Source: Ferrovibrio sp964218355
GTDB taxonomy: Bacteria > Pseudomonadota > Alphaproteobacteria > Ferrovibrionales > Ferrovibrionaceae
Reading direction: 5' to 3'
DNA length: 64,000 nt
NCBI RefSeq assembly: GCF_964218355.1
Contig: NZ_CAXPMC010000009.1
Span: 186,001 to 250,000 of the forward strand
The notes below the pieces were generated by a model that saw only the letters and a program-made list of their open reading frames with translations, was not told the origin of the DNA and made no database searches. Position 1 is the first letter of the stretch. Each line of letters starts with the position of its first letter. Both the position numbers and the translations under genes were made by a program. This document shows, in pieces, positions 1-8,351 of the stretch.

Positions 1-476
1 ACGGTGAGGTTGTCGGTTGGCGTGTTGAACACGCCCTCCAGCAGGGCCATGCCGGCCAGATCGTTGCGGAACTCGTACTGGGTGTCGCGCAGGGTGCGCG
101 AGGACAGCGGCAGCAGGTACAGCGTGATCGCATACATCGCGACCATCACGCCGGCACCGATATACAGGGCGGGGCGGGCCAGGGCATAGCGGCTGAAGCC
201 CGATGCCGACAGCACGATCAGTTCGGAATCGGTCGCCAGCCGGTGAAAGGCATAGAGGGTGGCACAGAAGGTGGCGACCGGCAGGATGATCGCGGTCACG
301 TTCGGCAGCACCAGCATGGTCAGGTAGAAGAAGCTGCCCAGCGCGAGGTTGTTGTTGACGATGCGATCGATGAAACGCAGCGACTGGGTCAGCCAGATCA
401 CCCCGGTCAGGGTGAGCGTGGCGAAAACAAGCGGCCAGGCAATCTGCCGCATGATGTAGGACGTGACCCCGCGCAT
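1..476 (-). CDS. lptF: LPS export permease LptF, 5' part (runs off left edge)
   Basis: LptF-type permease of the LptB2FG complex, which pulls lipopolysaccharide out of the inner membrane for transport to the outer membrane. Only 158 codons are inside the window. The protein opens MRGVTSYIMRQIAWPL. Membrane spans are visible near residues 12-31, 50-77 and 101-123, and the family stretch TDSELIVLSASG (82-93) lies between the second and third. No strong ribosome binding site precedes the ATG. The gene is divergent from pepA, a common proteobacterial arrangement that favours LptF over its paralogue LptG. The family call is firm; LptF versus LptG rests on context. Confidence 0.88.
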   Translation of the reverse strand, partial: MRGVTSYIMRQIAWPLVFATLTLTGVIWLTQSLRFIDRIVNNNLALGSFFYLTMLVLPNVTAIILPVATFCATLYAFHRLATDSELIVLSASGFSRYALARPALYIGAGVMVAMYAITLYLLPLSSRTLRDTQYEFRNDLAGMALLEGVFNTPTDNLT

Positions 477-579
477 GGCCGGCAGTATACCGATTCCGGG
501 CCCTGCCGCCACCGCCCCGAACTGAAAAGAAGGGCTTGGTCCATAAAGAAGATTCGGCGATTCGCGGCATCCCGACCAA

Positions 580-609
580 TTGATCGGGCGCCGCCCCGGC
601 CGCTATAGT
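580..609 (+). promoter_or_regulatory. Putative sigma70-type promoter of pepA
   Basis: TTGATC (580-585) and TATAGT (604-609) are separated by 18 bases, 50 bases before the pepA ATG. The -35 lies inside a small dyad, CCCGA/TCGGG (571-588). Found by eye only. Confidence 0.45.
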
Positions 610-659
610 GGCGGCAGAAAGCCGGCCCCCGGCCCGGGTGAAAACAGCGGATTGATGCC

Positions 660-2159
660 ATGAAAATCGAGATTGCCGACAGCAAGATGCCCAAGCGGGG
701 CAGCCTGGTTCTCACCGTTACCGAGGGCCGGCATCTGGGAACCTTTGGCCAGGCTGCCGACAAGGCGCTGGCCGGGGCGCTGACCCGGGCCATGGCCGCG
801 GCCCCGCGGTTTACCGGGGCGAAGGGCCAGTGGCTGGAACTGCTGGTGCCGGGGGGCGGGCTGGCGCGGGTGCTGCTGGCGGGCCTGGGCAAGCCGACCG
901 AGGTGAAGCCGGCCGGCTTCGAGGCCCTGGGCGGCGATGCCGTGCGCCGGCTGGCACTGTCGGGCGAGACCGAGCTGGCCATTGCCGCCGAGGTGCCGAA
1001 GGGCGCCGTGCTGCCGGCCGCGGAGGCTGCCGCCCGGGCTGCCCTGGGCGCCCGGCTGGGCAGCTACCGGTTCGACAAATACCGCACCCGGCTGAAGGAG
1101 AAGGACAAGCCGTCGCTCAAGTCCGTCACCGTGCTGAGCAACGCCGTGGCGCTGGCGAAAAAACTGCACCTGCCGCTGGCAAAGCTGGCCGATGGCATCG
1201 AGCTGACCCGCAACCTGGTGACCGAGCCGGCCAACGTGATCTATCCGGCCAGCCTGGCGGCGGAATGCCGCAAGCTGGCCAAGCTTGGCGTCAAGGTGCA
1301 GGTGCTGGGCGAGGCCGAGATGAAAAAGCTCGGCATGGGCGCGCTGCTTGGCGTCGGCCAGGGCTCGGAGCGCGAATCGCAGCTGGTCGTCATGCAGTGG
1401 CTGGGCGGCAAGAAGGGCGGCAAGCCGGTCGCTTTCGTCGGCAAGGGGGTCTGCTTCGACACCGGCGGCATCTCGATCAAGCCGGCCGCCGGCATGGAAG
1501 ACATGAAATGGGACATGGGTGGCGCCGGTGCGGTGGTCGGCACCATGGCGGCTCTGGCCGGCCGCAAGGCGAAGGTGAATGCCGTCGGCGTGGTGGCCCT
1601 GGTCGAGAACATGCCCGACGGCAATGCCCAGCGCCCCGGCGATGTGGTCACGTCGATGTCCGGCCAGACCATCGAGGTGCTGAATACCGATGCCGAAGGC
1701 CGCCTGATCCTCGCCGACGCCATGTGGTACTGTCAGGAGAAGTTCAAGCCGCAGTTCATGGTCGACCTGGCCACCCTGACCGGCGCCATCATCATCGCGC
1801 TGGGCCATGAGCATGCCGGCCTCTTCTCCAATAACGACGTGCTGGCCGAGCGGCTGGCGGCGGCCGGCAAGGCCGAGGACGAGCCGCTGTGGCGCCTGCC
1901 GCTTGGCGATGCCTATGACGAGGGCCTGAAGTCGCCGATCGCCGACATGCAGAATATCGCCGGCCCGGGTTTCGGCGCCGGGTCGATCACCGCGGCGCAG
2001 TTCCTGCAGCGCTTCGTCAACAAGACGCCCTGGGCGCATCTCGACATTGCCGGCACCGCCTGGAGCAAGAAGGACAGGGCCACGGTGCCGAAGGGCGCCA
2101 CCGGTTTCGGCGTGCGCCTGCTGAACCGCCTGGTTGCCGACCATTACGAGGACCGCTGA
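660..2159 (+). CDS. pepA: Leucyl aminopeptidase (M17 family)
   Basis: Cytosolic dinuclear metallopeptidase that removes N-terminal residues, typically leucine, from peptides. The 499-residue length is normal for the family. The C-terminal catalytic domain carries the M17 signature NTDAEGRL at 342-349, supplying D344, E346 and R348. Upstream is VGKGVCFDTGGISIK, where K262, D267 and K274 match known metal-binding and catalytic positions. The N-terminal 160 residues form the usual regulatory domain. In E. coli PepA also binds DNA (XerCD recombination, carAB control); whether this one does cannot be seen. holC follows, as in many Proteobacteria, but a hairpin repeat separates the two genes. Confidence 0.97.
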   Translation: MKIEIADSKMPKRGSLVLTVTEGRHLGTFGQAADKALAGALTRAMAAAPRFTGAKGQWLELLVPGGGLARVLLAGLGKPTEVKPAGFEALGGDAVRRLALSGETELAIAAEVPKGAVLPAAEAAARAALGARLGSYRFDKYRTRLKEKDKPSLKSVTVLSNAVALAKKLHLPLAKLADGIELTRNLVTEPANVIYPASLAAECRKLAKLGVKVQVLGEAEMKKLGMGALLGVGQGSERESQLVVMQWLGGKKGGKPVAFVGKGVCFDTGGISIKPAAGMEDMKWDMGGAGAVVGTMAALAGRKAKVNAVGVVALVENMPDGNAQRPGDVVTSMSGQTIEVLNTDAEGRLILADAMWYCQEKFKPQFMVDLATLTGAIIIALGHEHAGLFSNNDVLAERLAAAGKAEDEPLWRLPLGDAYDEGLKSPIADMQNIAGPGFGAGSITAAQFLQRFVNKTPWAHLDIAGTAWSKKDRATVPKGATGFGVRLLNRLVADHYEDR

Positions 2160-2174
2160 TCCGATGTCTCCTTT

Positions 2175-2244
2175 CGTCACCCGCGGGCCTGACCCGCGGG
2201 TCCCATTTTTGAATGGGATGCCCGGATCAAGTCCGGGCATGACG
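2175..2244. repeat. Three-hairpin palindromic intergenic repeat, copy A
   Basis: Three adjacent dyads fill the pepA-holC gap: ACCCGCGGG/CCCGCGGGT (2179-2187 with 2193-2201), TCCCATT/AATGGGA (2201-2207 with 2212-2218), and ATGCCCGGA/TCCGGGCAT (2218-2226 with 2232-2240). A second copy in the opposite orientation is at 5309-5375, about 85 percent identical by eye. It resembles the dispersed 'cccgggcatgac' palindromes seen between genes in many alphaproteobacteria. A role as transcript end or mRNA stabiliser is inference. Confidence 0.8.
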
Positions 2245-2269
2245 GGCAGGGAGCATGTGGGGGCGTATT

Positions 2270-2728
2270 GTGGCTGAAATGCTGTTCTACCACCTGACCC
2301 GGCGGCGCCTGGAACAGGTGCTGCCGGAGCTGCTGGAGAAAACCCTACAGCGCGGCTGGCGTGCGGTGGTCAAGGGCGGATCGGAAGAACGCATCGCCCA
2401 GCTGAACAGCGAGCTGTGGACCTATGGCCGCGCCAGCTTCCTGCCGCACGGCATCAGGGCCGACGGGTTCAGCGACCGCCAGCCGATCTACCTGACCATC
2501 GAGGACGAACGGCCGAACAACGCCGAGCTGCTGTTCCTGGTCGATGGCGCCGATGCCGCCGATGTTTCGGCCTATACGCGGGTCTGCGATCTGTTCGACG
2601 GCAATGACGAAGCGGCGGTGCAGGCTGCCCGCGGCCGCTGGAAACGCGCGAAAGACGCCGGCCACCAGCTCACCTACTGGCAGCAGTCGGAAGATACCGG
2701 CGGCTGGGTCAAGAAGGCGGAAGGGTGA
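2270..2728 (+). CDS. holC: DNA polymerase III chi subunit
   Basis: The chi subunit links the DNA polymerase III clamp loader to single-strand binding protein at the replication fork. The protein is 152 residues with the typical start EMLFYHLTRRRLEQVLPELL, and later LTIEDERPNNAELLFLVDG and the RWKRAKDAGHQLTYWQQ tail. I chose the GTG at 2270 because it gives the usual VAEMLFYHL N-terminus. The ATGs at 2255 and 2279 are alternatives in the same frame. The gene lies downstream of pepA, separated by the palindromic repeat. The C-terminal end stops four bases before the convergent ABC-F gene. Confidence 0.93.
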   Translation: MAEMLFYHLTRRRLEQVLPELLEKTLQRGWRAVVKGGSEERIAQLNSELWTYGRASFLPHGIRADGFSDRQPIYLTIEDERPNNAELLFLVDGADAADVSAYTRVCDLFDGNDEAAVQAARGRWKRAKDAGHQLTYWQQSEDTGGWVKKAEG

Positions 2729-2731
2729 AGC

Positions 2732-4660
2732 TCACGCCGCCTCGGCCTGAGCTTCTTCCAGCTTTGCCTGCGCGTCGAGCCAGGCTTCCTCGGCGGCCTC
2801 GACCTTTTTCGCCGTCTCGGCATGCTGCTTCTGCAGCTCGGCCTGCGCGGCTGGCGAGAGCGTCTCCCAGGTTTTCGGGTCGGCCAGCTTCGCGTCCAGC
2901 TTCGTCATTTCGGCATTCAGCTTCGCCATCGCCTTTTCGGCGTTCTGCACGGCGATGCGCAGGGGGGCGAGGGCCTGCCGCGCGGCGGCGGCGGCCTTGC
3001 GATCCGCCTTGCGGTCGGATGCCGAAAGATCGGCGCTGCCCTTGCCGCCGCCCTTCAGCTTGACGGTGGCGGCGGCGCGACGGCGGTCGGCCAGCAGCCT
3101 GGCGTAATCGTCGAGATCGCCGTCGAAGTCCTTCACGGTGCCATCGCCGACCAGCCAGAAGCGGTCGGCGCAGGCCTCGGCCATGTGGCGGTCATGGCTG
3201 ACCAGGATCACCGCGCCCTTGAATTCGTTCACCGCCTGCACCAGCGCATCGCGGGTATCCATGTCGAGATGGTTGGTTGGCTCGTCGAGGATGAGAAGAT
3301 GCGGCGCATGGTGGGTGACCATGGCGAACAGCAGCCGGGCGCGCTCGCCGCCAGACAGCTTGCCGGCGGCGGTCTGCGCCTTCTCGCGGGTCAGGCCGAA
3401 ACTGCCCAGCCGGGTGCGCAGCTGCTCGACGGTCCATTTCGGCATCAGGTCGGCCAGGTGCTCGACCGGCGTGCGCGCCTCGTCCAGCACCTCGTCCTGG
3501 TCCTGGGCGAAATAGCCGATGCGCAGCTTGCCCGAGCGCTGGATGCGGCCGGCCTGCGGCTTCAGCGTGCCGGCGAGGATTTTCGCCAGGGTCGACTTGC
3601 CGTTGCCGTTGGCGCCCAGCATGGCGATGCGGTCTTCCATGTCGATGCGCAGGTCGAGGTTGCGCAGAACCGGCCGGTCCGGCGTGTATCCCGCCATCAG
3701 CCCGTCCAGCACGATCAGCGGCGGCGGCAGCTCCTCCGGATCGGGCAGGCGGAAGATCACCGTCGGATCCTCGATGGCGGCGGCGATCGGCTGCATCTTG
3801 GCCAGCATCTTCAGGCGGCTCTGTGCCTGCCGCGCCTTGGAGGCCGAGGCGCGGAAGCGGGCGACGAACTCTTCCATATGCTTGCGCTGCTCGGCCTGGC
3901 GCGCGGCAAACGCCGACTGCTGTTCCATGCGCAGGCGGCGTTCGGTCTCGAAGGTGTCGTAATTGCCGCGATAGAGAACGAGCTTTGTGTTGTCGATATG
4001 CAGGATGTGCTCGATGGCCGAATTCAGGAAATGGCGGTCGTGGCTGATGAGAAGAAACGTGCGCGGATAGGTCTTCAGATAGCCTTCCAGCCACAGGGCG
4101 GCCTCGAGGTCGAGATGGTTGGTCGGCTCGTCCAGCAGCAGCAGGTCCGGTTCCGAGAACAGGCAGCCGGCCAGCGCCACGCGCATGCGCCAGCCGCCCG
4201 AGAAGCTGTCCAGCGGCCGGTTCTGCATCGCCTCGTCGAAACCGAGGCCGGCGAGGATCACCGCGGCGCGGGCCGGTGCCGAATGGGCGTCGATCTCGGC
4301 CAGCCGCATGTGGACGGCGGCGATGCGCTCGGCATCCTCCATGCTGGTGGCGTCTTCGAGGGCCTCGGCCTCGATCAGCAGCGCCTCGCGTTCGCTGTCG
4401 GCGGCCAGCACATAGGCCAGCGGCGTCTGCTCGCCGCCCGGCGGTTCCTGCGGCAGCTTGGCGATCTTGCAGTCGTTGGGCAGCTCGACGCCGCCGGTCT
4501 CGGTCTGCAGCTCGCCGGTGATGATCCTGAACAGGGTGGATTTGCCGGTGCCGTTGCGCCCGACCAGGCCCACTTTATGCCCGGCCGGGATCGTCGCCGA
4601 GACATGGTCCAGCAGCACACGCCCGGCAATCCGGTAGGTCAGGTCGCGAAAAGACAGCAT
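2732..4660 (-). CDS. ABC-F family ATPase, YheS-like
   Basis: Soluble tandem ATPase of the ABC-F group, which acts on ribosomes rather than in membrane transport. The 642 residues hold two nucleotide-binding domains and no membrane spans. Domain 1 has Walker A GRNGTGKST (34-42), signature SFSGGWRMR (152-160) and Walker B LLLLDEPTNHLD (173-184). The linker is charged and arginine-rich (about 235-290). Domain 2 has GANGNGKST (349-357), signature KLSGGERAR (434-442) and LLILDEPTNHLD. The last 100 residues are an Ala/Lys/Glu-rich probable coiled coil. N-terminus and signature resemble E. coli YheS more than Uup or EttA. It is convergent with holC and divergent from ndk. Confidence 0.93.
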   Translation of the reverse strand: MLSFRDLTYRIAGRVLLDHVSATIPAGHKVGLVGRNGTGKSTLFRIITGELQTETGGVELPNDCKIAKLPQEPPGGEQTPLAYVLAADSEREALLIEAEALEDATSMEDAERIAAVHMRLAEIDAHSAPARAAVILAGLGFDEAMQNRPLDSFSGGWRMRVALAGCLFSEPDLLLLDEPTNHLDLEAALWLEGYLKTYPRTFLLISHDRHFLNSAIEHILHIDNTKLVLYRGNYDTFETERRLRMEQQSAFAARQAEQRKHMEEFVARFRASASKARQAQSRLKMLAKMQPIAAAIEDPTVIFRLPDPEELPPPLIVLDGLMAGYTPDRPVLRNLDLRIDMEDRIAMLGANGNGKSTLAKILAGTLKPQAGRIQRSGKLRIGYFAQDQDEVLDEARTPVEHLADLMPKWTVEQLRTRLGSFGLTREKAQTAAGKLSGGERARLLFAMVTHHAPHLLILDEPTNHLDMDTRDALVQAVNEFKGAVILVSHDRHMAEACADRFWLVGDGTVKDFDGDLDDYARLLADRRRAAATVKLKGGGKGSADLSASDRKADRKAAAAARQALAPLRIAVQNAEKAMAKLNAEMTKLDAKLADPKTWETLSPAAQAELQKQHAETAKKVEAAEEAWLDAQAKLEEAQAEAA

Positions 4661-4733
4661 TTATAACAACTTAAGTCGAGGGCCGGGGAGGGCGGCCGGT
4701 GATCGGGAAATGTGGCGGCGGCTTTGCCGGCAG

Positions 4734-4762
4734 TTGCGGCCACGGAACGGAGCCTCTATATA
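4734..4762 (+). promoter_or_regulatory. Putative promoter of ndk
   Basis: TTGCGG (4734-4739), a 17-base spacer and TATATA (4757-4762) precede ndk. An AAAGGA ribosome binding site lies nine bases before its ATG. Found by eye. Confidence 0.5.
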
Positions 4763-4804
4763 CCCGCCACCGAATTTTAGCCAAGACCCAAAGGATTTCC
4801 GATC

Positions 4805-5227
4805 ATGGCGCTGGAACGCACTTTCTCGATCATCAAGCCGGATGCCACCCGCCGCAACCTGACCGGCGCCATCAACGCCAAGATCGAGGCTGCCGGCCTG
4901 CGCATCGTCGCCCAGAAGCGCATCCAGATGAGCAAGGCACAGGCCGAGACCTTCTACGGCGTGCACAAGGCGCGGCCCTTCTTCAACGATCTGGTCTCGT
5001 TCATGATCTCGGGCCCGGTGGTCGTGCAGGTGCTGGAAGGCGAGAATGCCATCGCCAAGTACCGCGACGTGATGGGCGCCACCAACCCGGCTAATGCGGC
5101 CGAGGGCACCATCCGCAAGGAATTCGCCGAGAGCATCGAGGCCAATTCGGTGCACGGCTCGGACGCCGCCGAGACCGCCGCGGTCGAGATTGCCTACTTC
5201 TTCTCGGGCACGGAAATTGTTGGCTGA
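4805..5227 (+). CDS. ndk: Nucleoside diphosphate kinase
   Basis: Transfers the gamma phosphate between nucleoside triphosphates and diphosphates through a phosphohistidine, which balances NTP and dNTP pools. At 140 residues it has the normal single-domain length. The start MALERTFSIIKPDA is diagnostic, and the active-site histidine is H117 in NSVHGSD. An AAAGGA ribosome binding site supports the ATG. A near-perfect intrinsic terminator follows the stop, so ndk is probably a single-gene unit. Confidence 0.98.
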   Translation: MALERTFSIIKPDATRRNLTGAINAKIEAAGLRIVAQKRIQMSKAQAETFYGVHKARPFFNDLVSFMISGPVVVQVLEGENAIAKYRDVMGATNPANAAEGTIRKEFAESIEANSVHGSDAAETAAVEIAYFFSGTEIVG

Positions 5228-5266
5228 CGGGATCGTCGGCTAAATCTTTCCGGACTTCGGAATGCG

Positions 5267-5300
5267 AAAGGCCCGGCAGCGATGCCGGGCCTTTTTCGTT
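5267..5300 (+). terminator. Intrinsic terminator after ndk
   Basis: A perfect 12-base stem, AAAGGCCCGGCA (5267-5278) with TGCCGGGCCTTT (5283-5294), encloses a GCGA loop and runs into a T-rich tail. It begins 40 bases after the ndk stop. Confidence 0.92.
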
Positions 5301-5308
5301 TCTTGTCT

Positions 5309-5375
5309 GTCATGCCCGGACCTGATCTGGGCATCCCATTGAATGGGGCCCCCGGGTCAAGCCCGAGGGTGACGG
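5309..5375. repeat. Three-hairpin palindromic intergenic repeat, copy B (inverted)
   Basis: Reverse-complement relative of the element at 2175-2244, with the same order of three dyads read on the minus strand. The best preserved arm is ATGCCCGGA (5312-5320) with TCTGGGCAT (5326-5334). It lies between the ndk terminator and the end of purN and may serve as the 3' structure of the purM-purN transcript, which is inference. Confidence 0.78.
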
Positions 5376-6050
5376 TTACGGACGCGGAGAAATCAGTGCG
5401 CCTTCTGCCGATCCTGCGCCGCGCATCGTCACGCTGTTGCCGCTGACGGCCAGCTTCCCTTCCGCCAGCCAGCGCAGGGCGGCCGGATAGATCACATGTT
5501 CCTGTGCCAGTACGGCGGCGGCGACGTCGTCCGGCGTGGCGCCGTCGGGCACCGGCACGGCGGCCTGGGCGATGATCGGACCATCATCCATCTCGGGCAC
5601 CACGAAATGCACGGTGCAGCCGGTGATCTTCGCGCCGGCCTCGACCACGCGGCGATGCACGTCCAGCCCCTTGAAGGCGGGCAACAGCGAGGGATGGATG
5701 TTGATCATCCGGCCCTGCCAGCCCTGCACGAAGCCCGGCGTCAGCAGCCGCATGAAGCCGGCCAGGCAGACGATCTCGATGCCGTCCTGCTTCAGCCGCG
5801 CATCCAGTTCGGCGTCGAAAGCCGCGCGGTCCCTGCCTTTGCTCTCGATCACCGCTGTTGCGATGCCCTTCGCCCTGGCCTCGGCCAGCCCTTCCGCGTT
5901 GGCGCGGTTGGAGATCACCAGCGCGATGCGGGCGGGATAGCCGGCAGCCGCGGCTGCGTCGATCAGCGCGGCCATGTTGCTGCCGCGCCCCGAGATCAGG
6001 ATCGCGACCGCCTTGCGGGCCGCCGCGGAAGCCGCCCCGGTGGCCGTCAT
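5376..6050 (-). CDS. purN: Phosphoribosylglycinamide formyltransferase (GAR transformylase)
   Basis: Third step of purine synthesis: transfers a formyl group from 10-formyltetrahydrofolate to glycinamide ribonucleotide. The protein has 224 residues. The phosphate-binding SGRGSNM is at 20-26. The catalytic set is N117 and H119 in INIHPSLLP and D155 in MDDGPII, matching N106, H108 and D144 of the E. coli enzyme. Its ATG lies three bases after the purM stop, so the two are co-transcribed and probably translationally coupled. The downstream palindromic repeat may end the transcript. Confidence 0.97.
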   Translation of the reverse strand: MTATGAASAAARKAVAILISGRGSNMAALIDAAAAAGYPARIALVISNRANAEGLAEARAKGIATAVIESKGRDRAAFDAELDARLKQDGIEIVCLAGFMRLLTPGFVQGWQGRMINIHPSLLPAFKGLDVHRRVVEAGAKITGCTVHFVVPEMDDGPIIAQAAVPVPDGATPDDVAAAVLAQEHVIYPAALRWLAEGKLAVSGNSVTMRGAGSAEGALISPRP

Positions 6051-6053
6051 GGC

Positions 6054-7133
6054 TCAGGCCCAGGCGGTATCGGTGTTGCGCATCGATACCATCGGCTCGG
6101 CGGCCTTGTCTTCCTGCGCCTCGATCACGCCGATGCGGAAGATCTGCTCGCCGGCGGCCTTCAGCTTGTGTTCGACGATCTCGGCCTTGTCGGCCGCCGC
6201 GACGACCACGAGGCCGATGCCGCAGTTGAAGGCGCGGGCCATCTCGGCATCGTTGATCTTTCCGGCCGTCTTCAGCCAGCGGAAGACCGGCGGCAGGTCC
6301 CAGCCGGTGGCGTCGATGATCGCATCGGTGCCGTCGGGCAGCACGCGCGGGATATTGTCGACCAGGCCGCCGCCGGTGATATGCGCCATCGCCTTGATCA
6401 GGCCGTCCTGTACCAGCGGCAGGCAGCTCTTCACATAGATGCGCGTCGGCGCCATCAGCAGTTCGGCCAGGCTGTGGCCGGCCGCGAAGGGCGCTGGGCT
6501 CTCGAAACCGAGGCCGTTATCGGCGATCACCTTGCGCACCAGCGAGAAGCCGTTGGAATGCACGCCCGAGGAGGCGAGGCCGAGCAGCACGTCGCCGCCC
6601 TTCACGTCCTGCGGCAGCAGCCGGCCGCGCTCGGCGGCGCCGACGGCAAAGCCGGCGAGATCGTAATCCTTGGCGGCATACATGCCCGGCATCTCGGCGG
6701 TTTCGCCGCCGATCAGGGCGCAGCCGGCCTGCTCGCAGCCTTTGGCGATGCCGGCGATCACGCTTTTCGCGGTCTCGACCTCCAGCCTGCCGGTGGCGAA
6801 ATAGTCGAGGAAGAAGAGGGGCTCGGCGCCCTGCACCAGGATGTCGTTGACCACCATGGCGACGAGGTCGATGCCGACGCCGTCATGGCGGCCGGTCTCG
6901 ATGGCGATCTTCAGCTTGGTGCCGACGCCGTCGGTGGAGGACACGAGGATCGGATCGGCAAAGCCGGCGGCCTTGAGATCGAACAGGGCACCGAAACCGC
7001 CGAGCGAGGCATCGGCCCCCTTGCGGCGGGTGGCGGCGGCCAGCGGCTTGATGGCATCGACCAAAGCCTCGCCGGCGTCGATATCGACCCCGGCGGCCTT
7101 ATAGAGCGGCGACGTGTTGATGGTGGCCTCCAC
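6054..7133 (-). CDS. purM: Phosphoribosylformylglycinamidine cyclo-ligase (AIR synthetase)
   Basis: Fifth step of purine synthesis: ATP-dependent ring closure of formylglycinamidine ribonucleotide to aminoimidazole ribonucleotide. The 359 residues span the whole family, with the nucleotide-binding DGVGTKLKIA, the dimer-core stretch GGETAEMPGMY and ASSGVHSNGFSLVRK. The start is a GTG: an in-frame TAG nine bases further upstream rules out a longer protein. No clear ribosome binding site is visible. It heads a two-gene unit with purN and is divergent from the DUF2066 gene. Confidence 0.96.
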   Translation of the reverse strand: MEATINTSPLYKAAGVDIDAGEALVDAIKPLAAATRRKGADASLGGFGALFDLKAAGFADPILVSSTDGVGTKLKIAIETGRHDGVGIDLVAMVVNDILVQGAEPLFFLDYFATGRLEVETAKSVIAGIAKGCEQAGCALIGGETAEMPGMYAAKDYDLAGFAVGAAERGRLLPQDVKGGDVLLGLASSGVHSNGFSLVRKVIADNGLGFESPAPFAAGHSLAELLMAPTRIYVKSCLPLVQDGLIKAMAHITGGGLVDNIPRVLPDGTDAIIDATGWDLPPVFRWLKTAGKINDAEMARAFNCGIGLVVVAAADKAEIVEHKLKAAGEQIFRIGVIEAQEDKAAEPMVSMRNTDTAWA

Positions 7134-7184
7134 GATGGGCTATGGTGGATGCCGGCCAACATACTTATTCCCCCTGTGTTTGCA

Positions 7185-8351
7185 ATGCTCCAGGCCCGCC
7201 CGCCAAGGGTATGTATTTCCATCCTTTTTGCCTCGCTTCTGGCAATCCTGCCGCTATGGCCGGTCCATGGCCAGACGGCCGGGCCGGGACCGGCGCAGAA
7301 TCCGGCGCCCGCCCAGATGGCCGCCCCGGCTGCGGCGCGGCCGGCCGATCCCTTCACCGTCGCCGGTGTGCCGGTGGATGCCAGTGCCGACAGCGCCGCC
7401 GCCGCCCGCCCGCTGGCCATCGCCGAGGGCCAGCGCCGCGCCTTCATCCTGCTGCTGCGCCGCCTGACCCTGCCGGAGGATGCCGGGCGCCTGCCGCGTC
7501 CGAGCGAGGCGCTGCTGAACGCCATCATCACCGGTTTCGAGATCGGCGAGGAGCGCACCTCCGCCACCCGCTACATCGCGAAGATCACCGTGCAGTTCCG
7601 CCCGGATGCCGTGCGCCAGCTGCTGCAGGAAAACCGGCTGGCCTATTCCGAGACCCGCAGCCGGCAGATCCTGGTGGTGCCGGTCTGGCAAGCGCCGGAC
7701 GGCAACCGGCTGTGGGAGGCCGACAATCCCTGGCGCGAGGCCTGGATCCGCCGGCCGGAAGCCGATGGCCTGGTGCCGCTGGCCATCGCGCCGGCCGCCG
7801 TCGACGGCGCCGATGCCCCGCCGCTCGACCGTCTGCTCGGCAGTGCCGAGGAACTGGCCGCCTTCGCGCGCCGCCGCGGCTTCGACGACGTGATCGTCGT
7901 TTCGGCGACGCTGCAGCGGCAGGAGCCGGGCAACGTGCTGGTCGAGATCTATCCCTTCCATGTCGGCAGCGCCGATTTCCTCGACCGCCTGCAGACCTAC
8001 CAGTCGGTCGGCGGCACGATGGAAGAGGCGCTGACCGGCGGCGCCATCGAAATCGCGCGGCGCATCGAGGCGCGCTGGAAGCGCAGCACGGTTTTCGACC
8101 TCGAAAAGCAGGGCCAGCTGTCTGCCGCCGTGGTGTTTGGCGGTCTGGCGGAATGGACCAGGCTGCGCGCCACGCTGGGCGCCATGCCGGTGATCCGCCG
8201 GGTCGACGTGCAGCGCCTGTCGCACCGCGACGCCCAGGTGGTGCTCGACTATTACGGCGAGACCGGCCAGCTGGCGGTGGCGCTGGCGCAGCGCGACGTG
8301 GTGCTGGAACAGCGCGACGGCTACTGGATCCTGCGGGAGCGCAAGCCGTGA
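7185..8351 (+). CDS. DUF2066 domain protein, exported
   Basis: Function unknown; DUF2066 family, 388 residues from this start. The N-terminus has a signal-peptide pattern: basic MLQARPPR, hydrophobic ISILFASLLAILPLW, then VHG before Gln. The mature part starts Pro/Ala-rich and then has the conserved region AEGQRRAFILLLRRLT with ITVQFRPDAVRQLLQ. In DUF2066 proteins this part resembles a LolA/LpoB-like beta fold, though that was not tested. I chose ATG 7185 over 7149 because 7149 leaves almost no room for a promoter beside purM. It is followed by perM and hda with overlapping codons, a conserved alphaproteobacterial order whose logic is unclear. Confidence 0.85.
   Translation: MLQARPPRVCISILFASLLAILPLWPVHGQTAGPGPAQNPAPAQMAAPAAARPADPFTVAGVPVDASADSAAAARPLAIAEGQRRAFILLLRRLTLPEDAGRLPRPSEALLNAIITGFEIGEERTSATRYIAKITVQFRPDAVRQLLQENRLAYSETRSRQILVVPVWQAPDGNRLWEADNPWREAWIRRPEADGLVPLAIAPAAVDGADAPPLDRLLGSAEELAAFARRRGFDDVIVVSATLQRQEPGNVLVEIYPFHVGSADFLDRLQTYQSVGGTMEEALTGGAIEIARRIEARWKRSTVFDLEKQGQLSAAVVFGGLAEWTRLRATLGAMPVIRRVDVQRLSHRDAQVVLDYYGETGQLAVALAQRDVVLEQRDGYWILRERKP

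Noticed and set aside
603..2240. 545-codon open frame antisense to pepA
   Set aside because: It mirrors the conserved pepA sequence; long antisense frames are expected at this GC and it has no family resemblance.
5496..7184. Long plus-strand frame leading into the DUF2066 gene
   Set aside because: It crosses purN and purM antisense; only the part after about 7149 reads as a real protein.
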